From the NCBI GenBank assembly GCA_019594235.1, contig JAFDTG010000008.1, positions 1 to 23,783 of the forward strand: DNA of 23,783 nt, in the 5' to 3' direction. The notes under the pieces were generated by a model. It ran no database searches. It had not been told where the DNA came from and saw only the letters and a program-made list of their open reading frames with translations. The position numbers and the translations under genes were made by a program. Positions 8,787 through 16,205 of this stretch are shown piece by piece. This stretch comes from Candidatus Saliniplasma halalkaliphilum (lineage in GTDB: Archaea > Thermoplasmatota > Thermoplasmata > Halarchaeoplasmatales > Halarchaeoplasmataceae). How positions within the stretch are numbered: the first letter of the stretch is position 1; every line of letters starts with the position of its first letter.

Positions 8787-10487
8787 GTGATGCGTATGAG
8801 CAAAGAACATGAACATAATATGTATGATTATGAAAAGATCAAAAAAGAATTCAAATGGGAAGTTCCAGAATTTTACAATTTTGCATTTGATGAAGTAGAC
8901 GAAAGAGCAAAAGAGTATGCTGATAAAACAGCACTTATATCAGTAGATAACAGCGGTGAGAATGCAGAAAAGCACACTTTCGAAGAGCTTAGAACCTTAT
9001 CTAACAAATTTGCAAATACCCTCAGGGAAAAAGGAATAAAAAAAGGCGATAGAGCGATGATCCTAGTACATAGGATTCCAGAGTGGTATGTAGCAATGCT
9101 GGGAATGATGAAACTTGGAGTTGTTCCAATACCTACACCCAATCTAGCTACACCTGAAGATATTAGATATAGGATTAATCGATCAGAAGCAAATACTATA
9201 GTCACGGATTGGTCTAATCACCAGAAAATAGATAAAGTAAGGGATAAAGAAGGAATGGAATCTCTTAATAATTTTATTTTGATAAATTCTGAAGAGGAAA
9301 AAGAAGGTTGGCATGACTATGAAAAACTAATGGATGATGCTTCTTCAGAACTTAACAAAGATGAGATAGAAGCTACCAAAAGTGAGGATCCATTGCTTAT
9401 CTATTTCACATCAGGAACTACTGGTAAACCCAAGATGGTACTTCATACCCACTCTTACCCGATAGGCCACACTGTTACAGCAAAGTATGTTCAAGATTTA
9501 ACTCCGAAAGACACTAATTGGACTATAGCAGATAATGGTTGGGCTAAAGCCGTGTGGGGTAAACTCTTTGGCCAATGGATAGTTGGAGCAACCATCGTTC
9601 AGCAGAATATTACAGGTAGATTCGATCCAAAGAAAACTTTGAAGATATTACAGGATTACGGGATAACTACATTCTGTGTCCCACCTACAATATATAAAAT
9701 GATGATCAACGAGGATGTTGAGAGTTACGCCCTTAGTTCATTACGGCACTGTCTTAGTGCTGGAGAACCCTTAAATCCCGATGTTATTGATAAATGGGAA
9801 GAATATACTGGTCTAAGGATCTACGATTATTATGGTCAAACTGAAACCGTAGCCCTTGTTGCAAACTATCCGACCATGGAAGTCAAAGCAGGTTCGATGG
9901 GTAAACCAACACCTGGACATGATGTTGAGATAATAGATGATGATCAAAACATATTGGGCGTAGGTGAAGAAGGTCATATAGGTTTAAAAGTCGTCCCAGA
10001 AAGACCTCCTGGCTTATTCAAAGAATATTGGAAAGACGATGAAAAAACCAGTGGAGTTTTTGAAAGCGATTGGTATTATACAGGAGACAAAGCTTACAAA
10101 GATGAGGACGGTTATTTCTGGTTCGTAGGGCGGTCTGATGACGTGATAAAAGCTTCAGGCTACAGAATAGGACCCTTCGAAGTAGAAAGTGCATTACAAG
10201 AACATCCTGCAGTCCAAGAACCCGCTGTGATCGGTGCTCCTGATGAAATTAGAGGAAAGATTGTCAAGGCTTACATCATATTGAACGAAGGATACGAACC
10301 TACCGATGAACTTAAAAAAGAACTACAAGAGCACGTCAAGGAGGTCACAGCACCTTACAAATATCCAAGACAAGTAGAATTTGTTGAAGAACTTCCAAAA
10401 ACTATAAGCGGTAAAATCAGAAGAACTGAATTACGAGATAGGGCCGAGGAAGAATATCTAAAGGACCACGATAGCCTACCTTACTAG
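8787..10487 (+). CDS. AMP-forming acyl-CoA synthetase, medium-chain (ACSM/MACS) type
   Basis: Member of the acyl-adenylate-forming superfamily, activating a carboxylic acid with ATP and CoA. Its 566 aa carry the phosphate loop YFTSGTTGKPK (206-216), the A5 motif DYYGQTE, the YTGD aspartate motif, GRSDDVIKASGYRIGPFEVE (hinge and A8) and the C-terminal PKTISGKIRR with the catalytic lysine. The WAK..WGKLFGQW segment resembles medium-chain acyl-CoA synthetases, as in methanogen MACS, more than acetyl-CoA synthetase, so a short branched or medium acid is the likely substrate; it cannot be fixed by reading. GTG 8787, ATG 8790 and ATG 8796 are all possible starts; the TATA position favours one of the first two. 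A T-rich stretch follows the stop. The divergent Lpd may hint at 2-oxoacid or acyl-CoA metabolism, but that is inference. Confidence 0.9.
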   Translation: MMRMSKEHEHNMYDYEKIKKEFKWEVPEFYNFAFDEVDERAKEYADKTALISVDNSGENAEKHTFEELRTLSNKFANTLREKGIKKGDRAMILVHRIPEWYVAMLGMMKLGVVPIPTPNLATPEDIRYRINRSEANTIVTDWSNHQKIDKVRDKEGMESLNNFILINSEEEKEGWHDYEKLMDDASSELNKDEIEATKSEDPLLIYFTSGTTGKPKMVLHTHSYPIGHTVTAKYVQDLTPKDTNWTIADNGWAKAVWGKLFGQWIVGATIVQQNITGRFDPKKTLKILQDYGITTFCVPPTIYKMMINEDVESYALSSLRHCLSAGEPLNPDVIDKWEEYTGLRIYDYYGQTETVALVANYPTMEVKAGSMGKPTPGHDVEIIDDDQNILGVGEEGHIGLKVVPERPPGLFKEYWKDDEKTSGVFESDWYYTGDKAYKDEDGYFWFVGRSDDVIKASGYRIGPFEVESALQEHPAVQEPAVIGAPDEIRGKIVKAYIILNEGYEPTDELKKELQEHVKEVTAPYKYPRQVEFVEELPKTISGKIRRTELRDRAEEEYLKDHDSLPY

Positions 10488-10513
10488 AAAAAAATCAAAA
10501 CCCTTTCTTTTTT
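10488..10513 (+). terminator. T-rich terminator after the acyl-CoA synthetase gene
   Basis: Directly after the stop codon comes a short A-rich run and then CCCTTTCTTTTTTATTT. Archaeal termination is typically driven by such T-runs. The gap to the convergent nitroreductase gene is only 40 bases. Confidence 0.45.
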
Positions 10514-10527
10514 ATTTACTATGTATT

Positions 10528-11028
10528 TTATGTCTTTTTTTTGCCATATGTATTCCAATTTACGAGTTCGTGGATACTTTTTTTCACAGGAGAATTATCT
10601 ATAATACTTGGATATCCAACAGACATACATACTGTTATATTGAAACTATCCGGTATGTCCAACTTTTCCCTTAATCTACCTGATTTAAATGCACCTAACC
10701 AACATGTCCCCATACCCATTGCAGTTGCAGTTATAGAAAGGTGATCAAGAGCGATAGCGAGGTCGATATCCGCCCATTTTTCGTCTTCTGTAAGTCCTAT
10801 TATTACTGCACCAGCATCAGCGATGAACGCTTGGTTATGAAAAATCTTGATGAGGTCTTTTTTCAGACTATCATCAGTGACCACAACTAATTCCCATGGC
10901 TGAAGATTTTTCGCAGAAGGAGCATTTCTTGCTGCATCAAGTAATTTTAACAATTCTCTCTTTGGTATTTCTTCACCAGTGTAATTCCTAACACTTTGTC
11001 TTTGTTTAATGGCTTTAAGAACATCCAT
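10528..11028 (-). CDS. Nitroreductase-family FMN oxidoreductase
   Basis: Small (166 aa) nitroreductase-fold flavoprotein, presumably an FMN-binding homodimer using NAD(P)H. The N-terminal segment QRQSVRNYTGEEIP (7-20), with the Arg-Ser-x-Arg phosphate-binding pattern, and AARNAPSAKNLQPWELVVV (~33-51) are the classic FMN-site motifs. The mid-protein GMGTCWLGAF motif corresponds to the second cofactor segment. The substrate is unknown; members reduce nitroaromatics, quinones or flavins or act in cofactor metabolism. It stands alone between the convergent acyl-CoA synthetase gene and the mevalonate operon on the same strand. A possible TATA element (GTTTTAAAC on the - strand, near 11055-11063) is about 30 bases before the ATG. 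The lysine-rich C-terminus is unremarkable. Confidence 0.85.
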   Translation of the reverse strand: MDVLKAIKQRQSVRNYTGEEIPKRELLKLLDAARNAPSAKNLQPWELVVVTDDSLKKDLIKIFHNQAFIADAGAVIIGLTEDEKWADIDLAIALDHLSITATAMGMGTCWLGAFKSGRLREKLDIPDSFNITVCMSVGYPSIIDNSPVKKSIHELVNWNTYGKKKT

Positions 11029-11072
11029 GTTATCTGGTTGGGTATGTACTCATTAGTTTAAAACTTTTATCA

Positions 11073-11091
11073 AAGAAAAGAAAAATTAAGG
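11073..11091 (-). terminator. T-rich terminator after the mevalonate operon
   Basis: Reading the - strand past the DUF35 stop, the sequence AATTTTTCTTTTCTTTG lies 20-40 bases downstream. It fits an archaeal oligo-T terminator. It separates the operon from the nitroreductase promoter. Confidence 0.4.
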
Positions 11092-11109
11092 GGTTTTAAA
11101 TGGAGTTTA

Positions 11110-11523
11110 TCACTCGTGTTTATCTTTTACTGGAGCGAACTTATACCCGTAGTAGATTATACCTTCAGGGCTTTCTTCGCCGAGCCGCCTCATCGTGGCC
11201 TTTACTTCCATACCCGTTTCTACGTCCTTATAATCCACGCCCACGAGTTGACCAGTGACTCTTACATCTTCTTCCATTTCAATAATCGCCATTATATATG
11301 GAGTTAATAACTTGAAATCTGGATGTGGATCGTGTACTTCTGTGTAGGTTAGAACTTTACCTTTGCCACTCAATTCTCTTTCATTCATTTTACCGAAGCT
11401 TTCTCTACGGCAGTGAGGGCATATTTCTCTTGGTGGGAAGTATACTCTATCACAAATTTCACACTGTACTCCGATACCACGATATCTCTGTTCTATCTCT
11501 CTCCAGAATCTAGGCGTTGTCAT
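11110..11523 (-). CDS. DUF35 OB-fold zinc-ribbon protein (thiolase/HMG-CoA synthase bridge)
   Basis: 137-aa protein with an N-terminal zinc ribbon (C21-x2-C24 ... C35-x2-C38, CEIC and CPHC) followed by an OB-fold (GKGKVLTYTEVHDPHPDF onward). In methanogens the corresponding protein holds acetoacetyl-CoA thiolase and HMG-CoA synthase together in a complex with a shared CoA-binding site, so intermediates are channelled. The gene order here (HMG-CoA synthase, thiolase-like, DUF35) matches that complex. I chose ATG 11523 because it overlaps the thiolase stop as ATGA and has AGGTGG just upstream; the GTG at 11532 would lie on that ribosome site. Some DUF35 proteins instead partner with thiolase-fold aldolases (ChsH2 with Ltp2), which matters given the odd active site of the neighbour. 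Confidence 0.92.
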   Translation of the reverse strand: MTTPRFWREIEQRYRGIGVQCEICDRVYFPPREICPHCRRESFGKMNERELSGKGKVLTYTEVHDPHPDFKLLTPYIMAIIEMEEDVRVTGQLVGVDYKDVETGMEVKATMRRLGEESPEGIIYYGYKFAPVKDKHE

Positions 11524-12686
11524 TCTGACCACCTCTCAAGTATATGGACAACAGCACTTGCTCCGGTCCCACCTACGTTATGAGTCAAACCATATCGCGC
11601 ATCTTCGACTTGTCTATCACCTGCATCACCTCTTAATTGGATCGCAGCTTCGATAGCCTGGTTGATACCTACAGCTCCTACAGGTTGGCCTTTAGCCTTT
11701 AATCCTCCAGATGTGTTTATTGATATCTCTGAATTGAGTGCAGTCCTACCTTCTTCGGTTGCAGGACCACCTTCACCTTTCTTGAAGAATCCCAAGTCTT
11801 CAATCGCTACGATTTCACTTATAGAATAGTTGTCATGAACTTCTGCAAAGTCTATATCTTTTGAAGATATATTTGAATTTTTGAAGGCCTTCTCAGCAGC
11901 TATCCGTGTTGCTTTCATACCCCCTATTTCTCTACGATCGTGTAGAGCGATGTGATCCGCCCCATGACCAACACCCAATATCTTTACTGGATCACCATTA
12001 TAGTTATCCACATATTCAGCTGGACATAATACTACTGCAGCTCCACCGTCGGAAAGTGGGGCACAATCAAACATTCCAAGAGGATCCGAAACCATTGGAG
12101 CATTCATAACGAAATTCTTAGGAATCGCTCTGGGGTATTGTGCATTTGGGTTATTAGATGCGTTCGAATGGTTCTTAACTATTACTTCTGCAAATTGATC
12201 TTTTGTAGTCCCATATTTATTCATATGGTATCTTGCCATCATTGCGTGTAGGGAATCAAATGTAGCTCCACAAACTGTTTCCCATTCTTGATCTGCAGTT
12301 GAGGACAATATCTTTTTCGCCTCCTCATCGTTCACATCGGTCATCTTTTCTGCACCACCGACAACTACGATATCATCAAAACCGGATGCAACAGAGATAT
12401 ACCCCTCAGCTAAAGCCATGCCTCCTGAGGCACCACCAGATTCTATCCTAACTGCAGGTATATCATCTAAACCGGCATAATCAGCGATCATGGGAGCGAC
12501 ATGCTCTTGATTTATCAGTTTACCCGCGGACATATTTCCAACGTAAAGCATATCAACTTCTTCTCCAGAAACACCGGCGTCACGTATTGCCTTAAGTCCT
12601 GCTTCTATACCTAATTCTCTTAGTGATTTGTCCCAAAGTTCACCTATCTGTGTTTCACCGATACCTATTATTGCTACATCTCTCAT
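11520..12686 (-). CDS. SCP-x-type thiolase homologue lacking the catalytic cysteine
   Basis: Thiolase-superfamily protein of 388 aa, the normal size for archaeal acetoacetyl-CoA thiolase partners of HMG-CoA synthase, and similar to them throughout (YVGNMSAG ~48-55, EKMTDV ~113, AEVHDN with H284, NTSGGLKA ~324-331). The usual VEAACASG nucleophile motif instead reads RIESGGASGG, placing Gly85 where the acyl-accepting cysteine belongs. The second site, normally CGHPVGATG, reads KGQPVGAVG (K332, Q334). Only the HD histidine is kept; C139 is an extra cysteine of unknown meaning. Normal condensation or thiolysis is therefore doubtful. ATG 12686 is preferred over the far upstream GTG-type start because GGAGGTT lies 7 bases upstream and the HMG-CoA synthase stop is 1 base before it. 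Alternatives are a structural partner, an Ltp2-like aldolase or an unconventional thiolase. Confidence 0.88.
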   Translation of the reverse strand: MRDVAIIGIGETQIGELWDKSLRELGIEAGLKAIRDAGVSGEEVDMLYVGNMSAGKLINQEHVAPMIADYAGLDDIPAVRIESGGASGGMALAEGYISVASGFDDIVVVGGAEKMTDVNDEEAKKILSSTADQEWETVCGATFDSLHAMMARYHMNKYGTTKDQFAEVIVKNHSNASNNPNAQYPRAIPKNFVMNAPMVSDPLGMFDCAPLSDGGAAVVLCPAEYVDNYNGDPVKILGVGHGADHIALHDRREIGGMKATRIAAEKAFKNSNISSKDIDFAEVHDNYSISEIVAIEDLGFFKKGEGGPATEEGRTALNSEISINTSGGLKAKGQPVGAVGINQAIEAAIQLRGDAGDRQVEDARYGLTHNVGGTGASAVVHILERWSE

Positions 12687-12687
12687 T

Positions 12688-13749
12688 CTAATAACCTCCT
12701 TCAATTTTCTTACGATATTTCGCATAGATAGAATATGGAATGAACTCCTCATCCGAGATCACTTCTTGGATTGTCGGTACTTCGTCATTTTTTATCTTTT
12801 CTATGTTTTCTGTAACTTTAATGTCAAAACTGTCACAACCAGCACCAGACCCGTAAGCAGTAACCAAAATTCTATCACCAGGTTCAGATTGATCTAAAGT
12901 AGCTGCTAAACCCAAAGGAACTGCACCTGAGTAAGTATTCCCGATCCTTGTTACTAATAAACCAGGATCGATCTGTTCTTTTGAAAATCCCAATTTTTTA
13001 GCTACCTTAACTGGGAATTTTCCGTTTGGTTGATGGAATACTGCATAATCGTAGTCATCTGGTACTGTTTCCGATTCTTCCATCAAATTCTTTGTACACT
13101 CAGTTATGTGTTTAAAATAGGCGGGCTTGCCAGTGAATCTTCCTCCATGGGATGGGTATTTTTGTCCTTCCCTTCTCCAAAAATCCGGTGTGTCAGTAGT
13201 AAAAGAACATGTGTGTTTTATCTCAGCTAGCATGTCTTCTGTACCTATAATATAGGCAGCACCACCAGCGGCTGCCGAGTATTCTAGCGCATCTCCAGGT
13301 GCACCTTGTGACGTATCAGCTCCGATAGCCATACCGTTTTTTATCATACCTGAGGAAACCAAGCCCATGCAAGTTTGGAATCCTGCAGTCCCGGCTTTAC
13401 ATGCGAATTCATAGTCAGCAGCTGTCATCAAAGGTGTAGCTCCGATAGCTGCACCAACAATTGTAGCGGTTGGTTTAACAGCATAAGGATGTGATTCAGA
13501 GCCTACATAGATTGCACCTATATCGACACCCTTTATTATTGCTCTTTTCATCGCCCATCTAGCAGCTTGAGTTGAGATCGTGATCACATCTTCGTCAGGC
13601 GAAGGAACCGATTTACTGTTTATCCTCAGTCCTTTACCCATGGTTTCTCCGTCTTTACCCCAAACTTTGCCGATTTCTTTGGGTTTGATCCTATATCTTG
13701 GCACGTATCCAGCGTAACTTTTAATACCAACTTTCTCTTTGGTTTTCAT
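12688..13749 (-). CDS. mvaS: Hydroxymethylglutaryl-CoA synthase, archaeal type
   Basis: Condenses acetyl-CoA with acetoacetyl-CoA to HMG-CoA, the committed precursor step of the mevalonate route to archaeal isoprenoid lipids. The 353-aa protein is full length for the archaeal family. The triad is intact: E85 in YVGSESHPYAVKPTAT, C117 in YEFACKAGTAGFQTC, and H239 in AVFHQPNGKFP. GDALEYSAAAGGAAY and YGSGAGCDSF are further family signatures. It follows the regulator gene by 4 bases and precedes the thiolase-like gene by 1 base, so the set is certainly cotranscribed. A GTGAT sequence ahead of the ATG may serve as a weak ribosome site. The intact active site contrasts with the degenerate thiolase partner. 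Confidence 0.96.
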   Translation of the reverse strand: MKTKEKVGIKSYAGYVPRYRIKPKEIGKVWGKDGETMGKGLRINSKSVPSPDEDVITISTQAARWAMKRAIIKGVDIGAIYVGSESHPYAVKPTATIVGAAIGATPLMTAADYEFACKAGTAGFQTCMGLVSSGMIKNGMAIGADTSQGAPGDALEYSAAAGGAAYIIGTEDMLAEIKHTCSFTTDTPDFWRREGQKYPSHGGRFTGKPAYFKHITECTKNLMEESETVPDDYDYAVFHQPNGKFPVKVAKKLGFSKEQIDPGLLVTRIGNTYSGAVPLGLAATLDQSEPGDRILVTAYGSGAGCDSFDIKVTENIEKIKNDEVPTIQEVISDEEFIPYSIYAKYRKKIEGGY

Positions 13750-13753
13750 ATTA

Positions 13754-14428
13754 TCACATCATATATCTTTCAATTTTTTTTAATATATCATCAACATTAT
13801 AATCGGTTTTTATGAGTGGAATGCCTTCAAGATCTGCTAGTTTTATGGAGAGTTCATCCACTTTACCTGGTTGTACATATGCAACTACAGCGGGAGTTAA
13901 CGGACTTGCCCTTATAGCCACCATAGGTGATCTACCGTGTTCCACACCAGTGAAGAATAATATCCTTTCGGTACTCCATCCATATATTCGCAGGTAATCG
14001 AACGACTTCATCGACAATATAGCTTTCAAACTATCTATGATCGTGTAACCAAATAAATTTCTATTCTTTTTAATACCGTTTAACCGTTCTCCTTCTATGT
14101 TTTCGATCAAATCGTTTAAATCTACAGCATCAGAGAATTCGCCCATATCCATTATCCCTTCTTGACCTGGAGGAGTAAACCTCTTTATTATTTCTCCTCC
14201 TTTTTCTCTGTCTATTTCAATTAGTGAGGAAACTATTTTTTTAACTAGTTTAGTTCCAGGTGTCCTCCTACTTTGTTCATAATCACTTATGACCGATGGA
14301 GAAATGTCCATTTTGTTGGCTAATTCTGTCTGGGAGGCTTTAAACATATTTCTCCATTTCCGAATAGTACGTCCAGGATTTTCCGAAATAGTTATTTCGC
14401 CAGCAATTTTTTCCTCTAATTGTGACAT
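13754..14428 (-). CDS. XRE-type helix-turn-helix regulator heading the HMG-CoA operon
   Basis: 224-aa protein. Residues ~18-72 form a Cro/C1-type helix-turn-helix (RKWRNMFKASQTELANKMDI, then SPSVISDYEQSRRTPG), with EIDREKGG following. The C-terminal half (~125-224; VEHGRSPMVAIRASPLTPAVVAYVQPG, then LEGIPLIKTDYNVDDILKKIE) is a conserved-looking domain that I cannot name; it may bind a ligand. A regulator of this type is commonly found next to archaeal HMG-CoA synthase, so control of isoprenoid precursor synthesis is likely, but the effector is unknown. Its TATA box is placed so that transcription begins at or within a base or two of the ATG. That predicts a leaderless mRNA and makes autoregulation through the short palindrome at 14436-14450 possible. 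Confidence 0.88.
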   Translation of the reverse strand: MSQLEEKIAGEITISENPGRTIRKWRNMFKASQTELANKMDISPSVISDYEQSRRTPGTKLVKKIVSSLIEIDREKGGEIIKRFTPPGQEGIMDMGEFSDAVDLNDLIENIEGERLNGIKKNRNLFGYTIIDSLKAILSMKSFDYLRIYGWSTERILFFTGVEHGRSPMVAIRASPLTPAVVAYVQPGKVDELSIKLADLEGIPLIKTDYNVDDILKKIERYMM

Positions 14429-14435
14429 TCAAATG

Positions 14436-14450
14436 GGTTATCAAAGAACC
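14436..14450. repeat. Short inverted repeat, possible operator
   Basis: GGTT-7-AACC lies between the TATA box and the start codon of the helix-turn-helix gene, where a bound repressor would block transcription. The arms are only 4 bases, so this is weak and could be chance. Confidence 0.25.
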
Positions 14451-14461
14451 ATATATAAAAC
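14449..14461 (-). promoter_or_regulatory. TATA-box promoter of the regulator/HMG-CoA operon
   Basis: On the - strand TTTTATATATGG is centred near 14455, about 27 bases before the ATG at 14428. This predicts a leaderless transcript carrying the regulator, HMG-CoA synthase, thiolase-like and DUF35 genes. Confidence 0.6.
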
Positions 14462-14516
14462 TGTCGTTGAACATTTTAGTCAATCGTCGTAAATAGCCCA
14501 TTGTCAAGTTAAGAAA

Positions 14517-14528
14517 GAATTATAAGTG
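14517..14528 (+). promoter_or_regulatory. TATA-box promoter of the lipoate operon
   Basis: GAATTATAAGTG is centred near 14523, about 26 bases before the ATG at 14549. No Shine-Dalgarno site precedes that ATG, so a leaderless mRNA is likely. The promoter shares the 120-base divergent gap with the HMG-CoA operon. Confidence 0.55.
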
Positions 14529-14548
14529 CATTATATCAATCAGGGTTC

Positions 14549-15310
14549 ATGAAGGAATTAAGGTATATACCAGTTATTGAGGCACCAGCACACGAACAGA
14601 TGGCTATTGACGAATCTTTACTCCGGTCTTATGATGATGGCGATTCATTACCCACATTGAGATTTTTTAGATTTAAACCTTCAGCGATAACAGTGGGTTA
14701 TTCTCAAGAAATCGATAAAGTTATCGACACGGAAAAATGTGAGGGATACGACATACCGTTTGTGAGAAGGATCACTGGTGGTGGAACAGTCTACCATGAT
14801 TATCATGGTGAAATAACTTATTCTATAGTTACAGACCAGTATGATGGAAGTATTCAGGAAAGTTTTGAATATCTTCTTAATCCCATAATAGAAACATTAA
14901 AAGAATATGGTCTGAATGCAACCTTTAAGCCATATAATGACATATTGGTGTCAAGAAGAAAGGTGTCAGGTAGCGCTCAGCGTAGAGGGAAAAAAGGTTT
15001 ACTTCAGCACGGTACTCTTATGTACGCAACGGATCTAGAAATTTTGTCTGATATACTATTACTTGATGAAGAAAAGCTCAAAGCTAAAGGCGTAAATTCA
15101 TTTTTTGAATTGGTGACTACCATGGAAAAGGAACTTAGTACTAAACCAGAACCTAATGAATTGATAGGTAAAATGAAAAACAATTATGAAAATTATTTTG
15201 GAATCCAAGTGGAAAAAAGTGAATTATCGGAAAAGGAAGAAAAATATGTTGAAGAGTTAAAAGAAAAGTATAAATCAAGTGAGTGGACATATAATAAAAA
15301 CTGGAAGTAA
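14549..15310 (+). CDS. lplA: Lipoate-protein ligase A, catalytic subunit
   Basis: Activates lipoate or octanoate as the AMP ester and transfers it to a lysine of lipoyl-domain proteins. The signature RRITGGGTVYHDYHGEITYS (residues ~69-88) and NDILVSRRKVSGSAQRR, with the lysine that contacts the adenylate, are present, as is the later QHGTLMY. The protein ends at SEWTYNKNW, the end of the catalytic domain. At 253 aa it lacks the ~90-aa C-terminal accessory domain of bacterial LplA. This matches the bipartite archaeal ligase (Thermoplasma-type LplA plus a separate LplB), and no LplB gene is seen here. The next gene starts 4 bases after the stop and encodes a LipS-like protein. That suggests the ligase attaches octanoate (or lipoate) and the radical SAM protein helps make lipoate in place. 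Confidence 0.93.
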   Translation: MKELRYIPVIEAPAHEQMAIDESLLRSYDDGDSLPTLRFFRFKPSAITVGYSQEIDKVIDTEKCEGYDIPFVRRITGGGTVYHDYHGEITYSIVTDQYDGSIQESFEYLLNPIIETLKEYGLNATFKPYNDILVSRRKVSGSAQRRGKKGLLQHGTLMYATDLEILSDILLLDEEKLKAKGVNSFFELVTTMEKELSTKPEPNELIGKMKNNYENYFGIQVEKSELSEKEEKYVEELKEKYKSSEWTYNKNWK

Positions 15311-15314
15311 AAAA

Positions 15315-16205
15315 ATGGAAATAAGGGTATCTTCGGGGACTGCTAGTTATCTTTCCCTGCAAAACAGCCAGATATTGGAGGAACCAACTACAGCTTATTT
15401 ATTGGTGCCTGGTGGAAGATGCAGAGGGGCCTGTACGTATTGTCCACAAGGAAAAGGTGATTCTAGATGGCTTTCTCGGGTTTCATGGCCATTATTTGAG
15501 ATAGAAGATCTTTTAGAAAAGGTTAAAAAGTCAGATATTGAACGGATATGTTTACAATCACCTGATATTGAGGACTACGAAAATAAGATAATCGAGATCA
15601 CAAAAATATTGGAAGAAACTGAGAAACCAATCTCTGTTTCTTCACCACCCCTTTCAGATGAAACTTTAGAAGAGATAAAAGGACCGGTTGATCATATTGG
15701 AGTTGGAATAGATGCAGTTACTAATGATCTAAGAAAGAAAACTAAACCTAACTACCCCCCACTTGTGTTTTGGGACTACCTATCTAGAGCAATAAACATT
15801 TTCGGGAGGAAAAACGTTACCGCCCATATGATCGTGGGTATGGGTGAAGATTTGGAACAGTTGGGAGTAACTGTCAGAAAAATTTTCGACGCAGGGGCTG
15901 ATGTTTCATTATTTTCACTTCTTTTGAAAGACTATCAAGTCGAAATGAAATATTATAGAAAAGCCCAATTATTGACCTATCTACTTCATGAGCAAAACCT
16001 TGCTGAATCGATGGAGTTAATAGAAGAAAAACCAGATGAGTGTATCGAGTATATCGAAAATGGAGATATTTTCAGAACTAGAGGATGTCCTGGATGCAAT
16101 AGACCTTTTTATACAACAAAACCTGGTGATGAACATAGAAACTTTCCTAGAGAATTAACCTCTGAAGAAATAGACCAAATTAAAGAAGAATTAGGTATAA
16201 AATGA
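15315..16205 (+). CDS. LipS1/LipS2-like radical SAM protein (lipoyl synthase half)
   Basis: Radical SAM enzyme of 296 aa when started at ATG 15315. The GTG at 15279 would overlap lplA by 32 bases and add an unconserved-looking leader. The 4Fe-4S motif is C36-x3-C40-x2-C43 (CRGACTYC). The C-terminal GCPGCNRPFYTTKPG (C258, C261) resembles the tail of archaeal LipS-type proteins, often annotated biotin synthase-like. In Thermococcus, two such proteins, LipS1 and LipS2, together insert the two sulfurs of lipoate. The direct partnership with lplA supports this role. Only one LipS-like gene is here; I cannot say which of the two it is, and the partner should lie elsewhere. The next gene overlaps its stop as ATGA. 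Another radical SAM function is the main alternative. Confidence 0.75.
   Translation: MEIRVSSGTASYLSLQNSQILEEPTTAYLLVPGGRCRGACTYCPQGKGDSRWLSRVSWPLFEIEDLLEKVKKSDIERICLQSPDIEDYENKIIEITKILEETEKPISVSSPPLSDETLEEIKGPVDHIGVGIDAVTNDLRKKTKPNYPPLVFWDYLSRAINIFGRKNVTAHMIVGMGEDLEQLGVTVRKIFDAGADVSLFSLLLKDYQVEMKYYRKAQLLTYLLHEQNLAESMELIEEKPDECIEYIENGDIFRTRGCPGCNRPFYTTKPGDEHRNFPRELTSEEIDQIKEELGIK

Noticed and set aside
12687..12752. Upstream extension of the thiolase-like gene to 12752
   Set aside because: It would overlap HMG-CoA synthase by 65 bases; the ATG at 12686 has a strong GGAGGTT and matches the family N-terminus.
15279..15314. Upstream start of the LipS-like gene at 15279
   Set aside because: It is an overlapping GTG inside lplA, and the added residues look unlike the family; ATG 15315 follows lplA by 4 bases.
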